A stretch of DNA of 12,500 nt from Botryococcus braunii (GCA_002005505.1 KV908344.1:377501-390000), one strand, 5' to 3'. Numbered from the stretch's first letter, positions 1 through 12,500 are shown. Numbers and translations: made by a program. The notes: generated by a model not told the origin, from the sequence alone.

Positions 1-182
1 GCCCCCACTGTTCCCGCTGGCACTGATCCCAGGGCGGAGTTGAGAGCAATATGGATAGCCTGGTGGTCTGAGTTGAGAGCAATACGCATAGCCTGGTGGT
101 TGTTGAGAGCGTTCTGGGGATCAGTGGCAATGAAGCTTACGTGATCTCCCCGGGTTGCAGCAACAGTTGGAGCGATCATTTC
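1..182 (-). CDS. Probable second exon of the same minus-strand gene, open at the left edge
   Basis: From a CCACACAG acceptor at 183 the minus frame is open to the window edge (60 codons): EMIAPTVAATRGDHVSFIAT, DPQNALN, then tandem 11-residue units (HQAMRIALNSD, HQAIHIALNSA) and GSVPAGTVG. It starts in phase 0, matching the donor at 571, with a 388-base intron between. An in-frame TGA at 197-195 lies just upstream of the acceptor, so the coding part must start at or near 182. The protein is not recognised. Confidence 0.35.
37..111. repeat. 33-bp tandem repeat, about 2.3 copies
   Basis: Units begin at 37 and 70 (GAGTTGAGAGCAATA, later GCCTGGTGGT) with a partial third copy at 101-111. The period is 33 bases, a multiple of three, and on the minus strand it encodes an 11-residue repeat in the proposed coding exon. 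Confidence 0.85.
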
Positions 183-570
183 CTGTGTGGCTGGTCATAT
201 GCCACAATTATCTACGAAAAGTGTGGAAACACGGGACCTTGTGCCCCAAAACATGATGAAAACTCCTTGGTGATGCCTGGCTAGGGCCTCCAAAAAAAAG
301 TTGAAGACCTGCCAAAATGGAAATTCTGGCCATTAAAACGCTCTTTCCTGAAACGAATTTAAGCCGATAAAGTATGGGCATCCAGTAATAAAAAGGAGCT
401 TGGGCTTGCTAAGGGGTTAGGAATACTGTGTGTCACCATAGACGACATAGAACTTGTCCTGTTGGTAGTGCCCAAGAGGAAGCACTTCACACAGGGAAGA
501 CAGAGGAAGAGATGTCTACATTATATGACAAGGGTCGCACAAATAGAGCTTACGGACGCAATTTGGTTAC

Positions 571-738
571 CTTGCCATCGTTAGAACTGCTAGGAGGTGG
601 AGGTGGTTCCTTTATGTAGTAGGCATAAGCCAATGCGACTGCGAGTGTGGCTGCAGATGCGCAAGCCCCAATGGCTATCCACATCCCCGTTTTGCCCAAA
701 GAAGACCCGCCATTCGATCCAGTAGCCGACCCCGACAT
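571..738 (-). CDS. Probable first exon of an unrecognised single-pass membrane protein
   Basis: The first ATG in an open minus frame (738-736) begins 56 codons: MSGSATGSNGGSSLGKTG, then a hydrophobic segment at about residues 19-42 (MWIAIGACASAATLAVALAY onward), then YYIKEPPPPPSSSNDGK. This is the layout of an N-terminal signal anchor followed by a flexible proline linker. AAG|GTAACC ends the exon in phase 0. A second donor-like GTAAGC at 553 is out of phase with the exon proposed at 182. I do not recognise the family. The neighbouring exon on the left supports it being real. Confidence 0.4.
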
Positions 739-1497
739 GCGACCGTAAGGGATCCGTGTCCCTCGAAGGACCTTGCCAAAGTAGTAAACGCTGCGAAAAC
801 TGGATATAATCAGCCAACCATACAATTAAGAAATATAAGAAATTCCACATGCTTGTAAAGACGACAGAAGAGGGGAGTAACCTGAGCAAGATTTGATCGG
901 CGGAAACGGTCACCTAACGACTGAAGCGTTGCGGTAATAACTCTGCAATGTAAATTTCAAAAATTTAAAATTTTAAAGTCCTCAAACAAAACAAAAGTGC
1001 AAATACCAGCAACTCGGCCTATCGAATAGGCGGGCACAAGAAGCGGTTGGCCGCCACGCCCTTCACCACCCCGGCCCCTAACACAAGTGGAAACTGTGGC
1101 CCATATACTGAGAATGTCGTGCATTATGACATGCTATCGGTGACCAAGACAGCCGGCGGGTTTGTACTAAGGATCTGGCATCATCGTTGTAGAGCATAAG
1201 ACGTGTTACGGGCAAAATAGCGGAAACCCACGCGTTTTACGTCGTGGAAACTCTCTTGCACTTATTAAAGGAAAAGTGAAATATATCAGTCTCAGGCCCC
1301 TGATACTTCCTCTTATTGTAATGAAACGCTTCTCTGCTAGCAGCTCTTTTCGAAAAGAACAAAAACTTCTGGTGTGCGGTTAGGATCAGCTGCACTCTTT
1401 CATATAAAAACTTGGGGGACCCTTCCAACGCAAGGATCAGAAAGCCTAGGACATAAGTTTGGTTGGGATGGAGATAGACTAAGTGAAAGCGAAAGTA
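739..1497. other. No supported gene; probable upstream region of the left minus-strand gene
   Basis: I see no convincing exon here. The stretch 950-1005 is A/T-rich and could be promoter or leader for the minus-strand gene that begins at 738. A perfect 6-bp inverted repeat with a 3-base loop lies at 1017-1031 (GCCTATCGAATAGGC). The remaining frames are short and unremarkable. Confidence 0.4.
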
Positions 1498-1620
1498 GAG
1501 GAGGAGGCAGAGGAGGAGGAGGGGGGCTGGAGGTGCACCACGTGGTGGTGGTGGTTTTGGAGGAGAAGTGGCTGGGCGGAGAAACTTGAGCAGCAAGAGG
1601 AAGAGGAGGAGGTGATGGGA
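1498..1620 (+). repeat. GGA-rich purine tract
   Basis: Imperfect GAGGAG and GGA repeats, with a GGTGGTGGT stretch near 1543-1555. It gives Glu/Gly-rich frames on one strand and Pro/Leu-rich frames on the other, none of which looks like a protein. Confidence 0.7.
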
Positions 1621-1630
1621 TGGCTGCACA

Positions 1631-2090
1631 ATATCAGAGAAGGAGGTCGCTGCCATAAGGGACATGTGAGTGTTAGCCACTGCTCTCGATGTTCAAATCC
1701 GTGTAGGGTGGAGGCCACGGGAGTCTGCTGAGATCGCCAAGGCTGATGCGTTATCACGGGTGGAGGACCCATCCGACTTTGCTCTGAATTTTCAGGAGAC
1801 TAACCGTCTCATGCGTCGTTGGGGAACGCCCACAGGAGACGCCTTTGCAGGGCCGTGGGGCCACGCTAGAAAGGCTGCAGTGTTTTTCACGGCTAGGCCT
1901 TGTCATGTGGCTGCAGGGTGGGATGCTCTCATTCGGGACTGGGACGTGTTGGGAGACTTGATTTGGGTCTTCCCCCCCCGCTTCCTTGGTCAGGGAAGCG
2001 CTGTTGAAGGTCAAAGCGCATGGGCGCAATTGCATCCTCATACTTCCCAACCTCGCCGCCCACTTAAAGAGGCTCGTGAGAGAAGGCCTC
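1631..2090 (+). pseudogene. Decayed DIRS-like retrotransposon fragment: RNase H end and downstream domain
   Basis: The frame through 1670-1975 reads TALDVQIRVGWRPRESAEIA, then ADALSRVEDPSDF, then RRWGTPTGDAFAGPWGHARK and WDALIRDWDVLGDLIWVFPP. The order W-x-PRE, ADALSR, D-x-FA, then W-x-x-PP is that of the RNase H and following (methyltransferase-like) segment of DIRS-type tyrosine-recombinase retrotransposons. At the run of eight C (1972-1979) the homologous text moves to the next frame (PPASLVREALLKVKAHG, then ILILPNLAAHLKRLVREGLL) up to about 2085, so a one-base indel broke it. A TGA at 1667 interrupts the upstream part. No reverse transcriptase core, termini or intact recombinase is visible. 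GGA-rich tracts flank both sides. Confidence 0.6.
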
Positions 2091-2440
2091 CTAGGAGGAG
2101 AGAGGGGGGGGGGGGAGGAGAGATGGAGGAGGAGGAGTGGGAGGAGGAGGCTAGGGGGTCGTGGTGGTGGTTGTATGGAGGAGAGCCCGGAAGCGATGGA
2201 GCAGCAGTAGAAGGAAGAGCATCTGTGGTATTTCTGGAGAAGCTCATGGGAGGTCGATGGGGAAGTACATGACGATGAGGAGGAGGTGGAGGAGGGAAAG
2301 GAGACGATTAAAGGGGGGGTAGAGGGGGAGGAGCTCCTCGCGGAGGGGGAGGAGAAGAGACCTTCCTATAGAACGTAGACTGAGGAGACGAGGCCCTCCT
2401 AAAGAAACTAGAGGAAAGGAGGCGGAGGAGGAGGAGACAA
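2091..2440 (+). repeat. GGA-rich purine tract with a G12 run
   Basis: Degenerate GGA/GAG repeats about 350 bases long, including a run of 12 G near 2104-2115. It probably arose by expansion next to the retrotransposon remnant. Frames across it are Glu/Gly/Arg runs and were not called as genes. Confidence 0.75.
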
Positions 2441-2445
2441 GGGCA

Positions 2446-2670
2446 ATGACAATAGCGAGTGGGCCTGAGTTCGTAAACTACTACGCAACCGCAATACTAA
2501 CACAACCGCAATACGAGGGTATGCTGCAGCATGCTTACAGTGCGCACAGTCTTACAGGGTTCAAAACTTACGTAACCTCTGTGTGTGGCTTAAGGCTCCA
2601 GGGCCTGACGTTGAGCCTGAGAATGAATCTACTCTCAGTGTCTCACAGGTAACATTGCGTCTAGGGAACT
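2446..2670 (+). pseudogene. Possible remnant of a tyrosine-recombinase N-terminal domain, weak
   Basis: One frame reads MLQHAYSAHSLTGFKTYVTS and the next continues LCVWLKAPGPDVEPENE. The pattern of Ser-Ala/Thr, a Tyr about ten residues later and a Leu/Cys/Trp pair resembles the core-binding domain of tyrosine recombinases, which would lie downstream of RNase H in a DIRS-like element. There is no catalytic Arg-His-Arg-Tyr region in the window. The match is by eye and weak, so the stretch may be unrelated sequence. Confidence 0.15.
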
Positions 2671-2796
2671 CGAGTGAGGTCGAACTCTGTATGAATTCTG
2701 AGATGAAAAGACCAGCCCAACGTTCAACGACCCAAACCCAAATGTTTCAACCTACAAGTCACACCCGGCGAGCAGCCAGCTGGCGACCCTCAGCGG

Positions 2797-3053
2797 CCGC
2801 AATAATGACACTGACCCGACGCATGACAGATTTTAAGGTATCCATCCACATCTTCCTGTGCGATGACGGCTTGCTTCAGAAGCCCCTGGAGCCTCTGAAA
2901 CAAGCCCAGCGCGTTCAGCATGCAAACCCCCAAGTGTTTCAAATGAAGAGGCTGGAAGGTTGTTGATGCGCCAGCAAGATAGCATAGGCGGTCTGCTTGT
3001 CTTGGGCGGCGCGCATGGCGGCGGCCCCACCCGGCATGAAATGCTGCAGGTTA
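2797..3053 (-). other. Unexplained open frame on the minus strand
   Basis: About 85 codons without a stop, read from 3053 towards 2797: RRPRQADRLCYLAGASTTF, QPLHLKHLGVCMLNALGLFQ, RLQGLLKQAVIAQEDVDGYL, ending CHYCGR and TGA. The composition is protein-like (amphipathic Leu/Gln helices). An ATG lies inside it (MLNALG) and a CTTCCAG acceptor-like site sits just before PLHLKH. No family is recognised. The other two minus frames are also partly open, so this could be chance or part of a decayed element. Confidence 0.2.
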
Positions 3054-3113
3054 CCTTTTCTTTCCTTCCCTTTCCCTTCCTTTCCTTTCCTTCCCTCTCC
3101 TCTGCTTTGGTTG
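3053..3113 (+). repeat. CT-rich (TTTCC)n-like tract
   Basis: Sixty bases of almost pure pyrimidine, in imperfect CCTTT/CCCTT units, with few interruptions. The complementary strand is pure purine. Confidence 0.8.
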
Positions 3114-3661
3114 CCGTGCCTTTCCTTTTCCGATGAAGCGCCTCCTCAGTGAGCAAGTTTATTCCTAGGGAGCTAGGTGAGCATCCAAAGTGAGCCACAG
3201 GGGTGAAGGTGATTCTTTGAGCATCTCGAGACGGACCTTGGCTCAGAATCTCTTGACCAGGACGTCATTGACTCACTTTCAACAGACTTCACTTTAAACA
3301 GGTTTCTCCTTAACCAGACCAAAATGACATGTACCGATTAACAGTGGCGCGCCAATGCCACTAAAGAACTCCCCGATTACACAATCGGAAATAGTGCATG
3401 GCTATGTCGGCCTAGATAAGCCGGGTCCGCCTCCGTCGCCATTATTGTAGCGAAAACGACGCCGCCGACGGCTTATCACCGGCTGTAATACCAGCTGTTG
3501 GGCGCTTAGAAATTTAGTTAGAAGCGGGTTTCAAATTGCTACAACAGCGACTGTTAAAGGTTATCGGTGTCCGTCCTCTGCCCAGATCAGCCTGGTTTGG
3601 GTTCCTTTAGATTTTGTTCCCGGTTCCTGAATACTTGCAGGGAAAGCATAATCCTTTAGAT
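3114..3661 (+). promoter_or_regulatory. Region upstream of the YL1 gene, probable promoter and 5' leader
   Basis: No gene is supported. The stretch 3410-3480 is CpG-rich (GCCGCCGACGG, GCGAAAACGACG), which fits the promoter of a housekeeping gene. Three perfect small inverted repeats lie at 3343-3362, 3373-3388 and 3415-3477. No clear TATA box was found. An acceptor-like TTGCAG at 3640 leaves room for an upstream non-coding exon. Confidence 0.3.
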
Positions 3662-7950
<4,289 letters not shown>

Positions 7951-8067
7951 CTCAGAAGAGATTGTCTGTGGGTCTACAGACACATGTGCAAGTTCAGGTG
8001 CGAGCGTCTGGTTGTGGGTGGGTGGACTAGTAGGGTGTGAAGGGAAAGAGACTGCGCCGGAGAGCCG

Positions 8068-8082
8068 CCCCCCCCCCCCCCC
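8068..8082 (+). repeat. C15 homopolymer
   Basis: Fifteen C in a row. A run of the same length occurs at 7911-7925 inside exon 7. Such runs vary in length and are prone to sequencing error. Confidence 0.8.
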
Positions 8083-8134
8083 ATATGTGGGCCTGTGGAA
8101 ATCTATACACACATACGCGCTCTCGCTTGCACGG

Positions 8135-8528
<394 letters not shown>

Positions 8529-8700
8529 GGGGCCTGGGGGACTGCGGCCTGGGGATTGGGGATTGGGGCCTGGGGGACTACAGCCTGGGGATTGGGGATT
8601 GGGGCCTGGGGGACTGCAGCCTGGGGATTGCGGATTGGGGCCTGGGGGACTGCGGCCTGGGGATTGGGGATTGGGGCTTGGGGTTGGGAATTGGGGCTTT
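8529..8700 (+). repeat. 36-bp G-rich minisatellite, nearly five copies
   Basis: GGGGCCTGGGGG or close variants begin at 8529, 8565, 8601, 8637 and 8673, an exact 36-base period. Each unit has several runs of four or five G (CCTGGGGATTGGGGATTGGG), so the strand could form G-quadruplexes. The period is a multiple of three, so both strands show 12-residue repeats in long open frames. Confidence 0.9.
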
Positions 8701-9009
8701 GAGAACTATGTGTTCGGTGAAGATTGGGTGTGTTTCCTTGGAATGGAGGGGAAAGTCTACATAGCACTTCTTCCCGTTTTGCTACGAACGCTTGCCAAAG
8801 CGTGCAGACCCCGTGTGTACAGCGTGGTGGGATATTACCCTGCCGTGCTGAAGGGGGTCCTGCAAGATCAAATTGGGAGGGTGCTGTGCGAGATTGCACT
8901 CCTGTGTTTGCGGTCTCTGCCACCTTTCCACACATATTCAAGAGTTGTTTCCCTGGGATTTCCTTTAAGAATCGTTGTGGAGCCAGTCATTGCAAATATC
9001 TGCTGCTGA
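8701..9009 (+). other. Open frame of about 100 codons of unknown meaning
   Basis: The frame reads FGEDWVCFLGMEGKVYIALL, later YPAVLKGVLQDQIGRVLCEI, and ends ANICC before TGA at about 9007. It is continuous with the repeat-coded frame upstream. No family, start or splice context supports it, and its composition is not strongly protein-like. It could be a distal YL1 exon if the GTAACA donor at 7904 were used, but nothing in the sequence argues for that. Confidence 0.12.
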
Positions 9010-9208
9010 TGGGCAGTGGTGTGGGGCTGCTGTACTGCATGCGGCTTTAGTCATGCGTCACGTATCCTGAAGTCGTGGTGCTTTTGTGAAGGGTTTCGTT
9101 GAGGCTGGGCATGCAGTCGAACGCTGGAAATAGATTTTCGGCTTCCGATGTGTGTGTTGAGTGTCGTGCGTGCGTGTGCGTGGGTGTGTGCGCGCCCCCG
9201 ATTGTGTG

Positions 9209-9211
<3 letters not shown>

Positions 9212-9292
<81 letters not shown>

Positions 9293-9320
9293 GGGGGGGT
9301 GGGTGGGTGGGTGGGGGGGT
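9212..9320 (+). repeat. (TG)n microsatellite followed by G run and (GTGG)n
   Basis: A TG run at 9212-9290, then about ten G, then GGTGGGTGGGTGGGTGG to about 9320. Complementary to the AC tract at 8138-8222. Confidence 0.95.
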
Positions 9321-9784
9321 GCATTTGTCGCTCTAATGAACATAATTGTAAAAGTCTGCGCCAAGGGGAGTGTGGGATTTGGCTCATCCGTCTAGGCATC
9401 AAGATACTAGAGAGGTATTTCAGGAGTTCTGGGAACACGCAAGGGTGTGCGCAAACTTTGCTGTGGGGATGCAGATCATTGATGTCCCTCTCTCAGAAGC
9501 AGGTGGAAAGCAAGTGTGCATGGAGGATTGTGGGAAGTTCAGCATGCTGCAAGAGGAGGATGGAAGGCTCCGAGTGTTGGTATTATCAATTGCAGCCGTT
9601 TTTAGTTACAACCGTTCACGTTAGGGTGGAAGGCTCTCAGTTTACGCAAAGAGAAGATGGAGTCTTCTGTCAGCGTCTGGCCTCAAAAGGCCACTGCTCG
9701 TTTGAAAGCCCAGTGCGGTCAGGCTGCATTGTTGCTCAAGTGGTGGCTCTCTTCAGGGGAAGTCCCTCGTGGTGTCCAAATGGA
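9321..9784 (+). other. No supported gene; one open frame of 84 codons
   Basis: The frame at 9370-9624 includes HQDTREVFQEFWEHARVCAN and KFSMLQEEDGRLRVLVLSI. It is not recognised and has no clear splice sites, so I treat it as possible chance or a decayed exon. Confidence 0.15.
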
Positions 9785-10076
9785 GCAGAACTCAGAAAGA
9801 AGACGGGTTTTTGCCATGGGCAGAATTCTGTGTGAAGACGGGGTTTTGCCATGGGCAGAACTTGGAGGTGAAGATGGAGTTTTGCTATGGGCAGAAATCA
9901 GAGTGAAGACTGAGTTTACCCATGGGCAGAACTCAGAGTGGAGACGGAGTTTTGCCTTGAGCAGAACTCAGGGTGAAGCCGGATTTTTGCCATGGGGGAA
10001 CTCAGAGTGAGGGCGGAGTTTTGCCATGGGCAGGACTCAGAGTGAAGACAGAGTTTGGCCATGGGCCAGAAAGAAC
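9785..10076 (+). repeat. 35-bp minisatellite, eight to nine copies
   Basis: Units begin with GCAGAACTCAGAGTGAAGAC or a variant at 9785, 9820, 9855, 9891, 9926, 9961, about 9995, 10030 and 10065, each ending near TTTTGCCATGG. The spacing is 35 bases (once 36). Because 35 is not a multiple of three the frames rotate, so it is unlikely to be coding. Confidence 0.9.
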
Positions 10077-10422
10077 AACTGAGGGTGGTGAGCGAGCTGA
10101 AAGTTGTGTGGACGACGCAGATAGTTATGGGAAGGCGCTCCGGGGGAGGGGACATGCAAAAGCAGGTGGGGTTCGCCATAAACTTGTACATTACAGTAAA
10201 GGCGGGAAAAGACTGCCTGAGTTGATAGGGCCCCCATTTCGGTGCTGGCTTGAAAAACACGCAGAAGGAAGGGATGTTGGGTGACAAAAGCCGACCAGTT
10301 TTGATGTCCTCAGATTTCTGACAGTTGTTTGTGACACGCTTGGACAACAGGGAACAGTTCATGAGTTCCTGCGTCCTTGTGTATGCGTCCGTGCGTGCGC
10401 GCGCACGCTCACACGTGCAAGC

Positions 10423-10460
10423 GCATGTGTGTATGTGTGTGTGTGTGTGTGTGTGAGTGT

Positions 10461-10531
<71 letters not shown>

Positions 10532-10532
10532 T
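10423..10532 (+). repeat. (TG)n microsatellite with interruptions
   Basis: A TG run interrupted by GTGAGTGTG and GTTTG near 10455-10470 and ending in GTGAGTGAGAGA. It is preceded by GCGTGCGCGCGCACGC at about 10393-10408, an alternating CG-rich palindrome-like stretch. Confidence 0.9.
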
Positions 10533-11157
10533 GAGAGACTGGCATTCTCCAAAACAATCACTCGCTCCCATGGCCGTCTTATTGAAAATTGAAGCATATC
10601 TTAACTGCAAAGCGCGTGTACTACATGCTGACACGCTAAAGCCAGATGCCGTGGACACACAAAGCATTGTATAACAAAGCATTTAAAGGCATTTGACAAG
10701 GCATTCTGTATCAAATACTCCCCGGTACCCCTTCCTGTCCACTGCAGTCAGCTGAAGGAAAAGCTGTTGGGTTGGGGCCGACTTCGTGGGTTGGCCATCG
10801 AGCTTAGTTTAAAACCCTTCCTCCTTCCAAGCTGTCATAGGGCGGCACGGGAGAGGTTTTGCCTTCTGTAATCCACTTCGTTTTGCAGGCAGTATTGTTT
10901 TCCAGACAGTATTAATTGCGGACCTGAAACACTTTCTTAACTTCGCAGCACGTGCCACACGTCACATCATTGGCTACGCCTCAACGACTACAGGTTTGGG
11001 GGTTGATAGCGTTTGAAGTTGCCCCCACATTTAATTACAAGCTGACAGAAAACATTCGTTCACATGACACGCCGACGAGCGGCCCAGAAATCATGCACTG
11101 GCCCTAACGATCCCTGGTCTGTGTGTCGAACTGATCTGGATGTCATGCTCTAGCTAA
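10533..11157. other. No supported gene
   Basis: Stops are frequent in all frames and no repeat is obvious. One plus frame of about 40 codons after an ACTGCAG acceptor-like site (about 10746-10870, QLKEKLLGWGRLRGLAIELS) was noted but has no other support. Confidence 0.4.
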
Positions 11158-11355
11158 TCTTCGTTGATATTCACCCGTAAACCCGGGTGGTGCCAAGAAA
11201 CATGCATTACATAAACCCACGTGGTGCAAAGAAGCATGCATCACGAACTTGCGCTACTCTCTGTTGAAATTCGGTGTTAATCCATACTGTGTCAAGAAAC
11301 ATGGATTACATAAACCCACGTGGTGCTGTGAAGCACGCATCACGTACACCAATGG
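11158..11355. repeat. 99-bp imperfect tandem duplication
   Basis: ACATAAACCCACGTGGTGC occurs at 11209 and 11308, 99 bases apart, each preceded by CAAGAAACATG and followed by GAAGCA/CGCATCACG. A weaker related piece (AAACCCGGGTGGTGCCAAG) lies at about 11179-11197. It sits just downstream of the minus-strand thioredoxin-like exon. Confidence 0.75.
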
Positions 11356-11398
11356 TGGTGTTCAGAAACATGCAGTACCATGAGAAAGAGATTTACAT

Positions 11399-11514
11399 CT
11401 ACCATGGCTCGTTCCCTGGAGCCCACTTGATGTTGCAGCCAATGCTTTTGTAGGTAGGCCAGGTGATGGGCTGACCATTAAGTACCTCGTCCATGGCCTT
11501 TCGTAGATCCTTTC
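11399..11514 (-). CDS. Last exon of a thioredoxin-like (AhpC/TSA-related) protein gene
   Basis: Read on the minus strand from 11514, two bases complete a Gly codon if the previous exon ends in G. Then come KDLRKAMDEVLNGQPI, TWPTYK and SIGCNIKWAPGNEPW, with TAG at 11401-11399. The pair (G)-x-DLR-x-A-x-D-x-VL-x-G-x-P followed by S-I/M-GC-N-IKW-x-PGNEP is the characteristic C-terminus of a bacterial-type thioredoxin/AhpC-TSA family, whose N-terminal part carries the redox Cys pair and is not visible here. The acceptor CGCAG at 11515 is weak because the sequence before it is G-rich rather than pyrimidine-rich. An in-frame TGA about 35 bases upstream means the coding part must start near 11514. 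The upstream exons lie to the right. Confidence 0.6.
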
Positions 11515-12164
11515 CTGCGCCCCTTCCCCCCAAACATTTCAATCTTCTTCTTCAGGAAATTCCCCACCCCCCCCCTCCCCCCCCAACATGCTGGGATGCG
11601 ATAGCGAAAGGAGATGAACACGGTCATATGAACGACCCACATCGACAACAGCAAGCCACCTTTAAAGAAACGTTGCAGCCCTGGCTGTGGTTCTCGCTGC
11701 GATGATGACAATAGTGTTGTTTCACTCTTCAACTAAGGAGTGAACTCAGAAGGTTTTAGTTTTGTTTGTTTCTTGACCAACAAAGCACGTCTCCAGCAGC
11801 AAGTATGCAGAAAAGTCGAAAACGATTAGAACGCAATCAAAAGGCAAATGCTCATGAAAGCAATAGAGAGTGGAAGGGGAAGGATACAAAGAAACGGAAG
11901 GAAAACAATGGAAAACATACATGTAAAGGGAAGGGAACAGACTGGGTAGGGACGGACCGGACAGATGAACGACGGATCCATGGAACTGGGAAGTAAGGGG
12001 GAGCATAGTGGACCAGAAGGAAAGTGTTATCCAGATTCACATCCACAGTTACAAAACAGTCGAGGAAAGGACGGGTGTTTGCTTCGGAAATGCTACGTCC
12101 TAACGCGCCTCCACCTACGAAATATGGTCATGAACAATACTATGGCAAATCCATGCCATTAAGC
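11515..12164. other. Probable intron or spacer of the minus-strand thioredoxin-like gene
   Basis: I searched the minus strand for the expected upstream part (a Phe-Asp-Asp-Ser-Arg-Pro-like block before Gly-Lys-Asp-Leu-Arg) and did not find it. C-rich runs lie at 11562-11583. Short open frames on both strands are not recognisable. Confidence 0.35.
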
Positions 12165-12243
12165 CTCCCTCCCTCCCTCCCTCCCTCCCTAGCTCTAATT
12201 CTCCCCCTTTCCTCTCCCTCCTTCCCCTTCTCTCTCCTCCTCC
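12165..12243 (+). repeat. (CTCC)n tract and polypyrimidine stretch
   Basis: About 27 bases of CCCT repeats (12165-12191) and then almost pure pyrimidine to 12243. On the minus strand it is a purine tract (GGAGGGAGGG). Confidence 0.85.
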
Positions 12244-12420
12244 TGAACATGCGCGCGGAAATGCTGGTGGGCCTACTCCTTTCCATGACGCTGATACAGA
12301 AACCCACTGTGGCAAGTTCGCATATTCGTCAATGAACACATCCGCAATCTAACATCTTCACAGAAGAGAGAATAACAATATTAAAATGAAAGAACATCAT
12401 TCATAGGCCCCGACACTCAC

Positions 12421-12500
12421 TCGCCACCGCATTCAAATGGCACCTCAATAAGCAAAGTAAGGCGAGGCTCTGGGAGTTCCCCTGCGTCCAATATCATAGT
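12421..12500 (-). CDS. Possible internal exon on the minus strand, cut by the right edge
   Basis: From the right edge the minus frame reads TMILDAGELPEPRLTLLIEV then PFECGG, with no stop, up to a consensus donor GA|GTGAGT whose G is at 12420. The exon would end in phase 2. It lies upstream, in the minus direction, of the thioredoxin-like last exon and could belong to the same gene, but the phases require at least one unseen exon between them. The family is not recognised. Confidence 0.25.

Noticed and set aside
96..284. Plus-strand frame over the 33-bp repeat
   Set aside because: The minus-strand frame in the same place has splice sites and matching phase with a convincing first exon, so the plus frame is treated as its shadow.
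590..913. Second minus-strand frame overlapping the signal-anchor exon
   Set aside because: It overlaps the better frame, starts in a region with no promoter or splice support, and its text in the overlap is a frame-shifted shadow.
1483..1731. Glu/Gly/Trp-rich frames in the GGA tracts (also 2038-2247 and 1986-2210 beyond the retroelement part)
   Set aside because: They are repeat-coded, low complexity and open on both strands.

Overview
The window looks like nuclear DNA of a streptophyte. A charophyte green alga such as Chara is my best guess, and this is inference. The reasons are spliced genes with GT-AG introns, a plant-like YL1/SWC2 protein, a DIRS-like retrotransposon remnant and very heavy loading with (AC)n/(TG)n microsatellites and minisatellites. 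Nothing prokaryotic is visible. Most long open frames are artefacts of repeats (His-Thr or Cys-Val runs from AC/TG tracts, Gly/Glu/Pro runs from GGA tracts).

Region by region: (1) 1-738, minus strand: a probable 5' part of an unrecognised membrane-anchored protein gene, with a first exon (738-571, one transmembrane segment, then a proline run) and a phase-matching second exon (182-1) holding an 11-residue tandem repeat and running off the left edge. (2) About 1490-2440: purine-rich GGA tracts enclosing a decayed RNase H/downstream-domain fragment of a DIRS-like retrotransposon. (3) 2446-3113: unexplained partial open frames on both strands and a CT tract. (4) 3343-3477: three small hairpins ahead of the main gene. 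(5) 3662-7950, plus strand: a complete seven-exon gene for the YL1/VPS72/SWC2 subunit of the SWR1-type chromatin remodeller, about 351 residues, with all exon phases consistent. (6) 8068-10532: repeats of many kinds and no supported gene. (7) 10533-11398: mostly empty, with a 99-bp tandem duplication. (8) 11399-11514, minus strand: the last exon of a bacterial-type thioredoxin-like (AhpC/TSA-related) protein gene, whose upstream exons lie to the right and are not resolved. An open segment with a good splice donor at 12500-12421 (minus) could belong to it.

The most interesting structure is intron 5 of the YL1 gene (5034-6496). Both of its ends are tandemly duplicated: a 22-bp minisatellite begins in the splice donor, and an 89-bp repeat carries three copies of the 3' splice site plus the first 36 bases of exon 6. 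Exon 6 is also bracketed by a long (AC)n tract upstream and a complementary (TG)n tract downstream. This suggests RNA pairing around an exon whose acceptor has almost no polypyrimidine tract.
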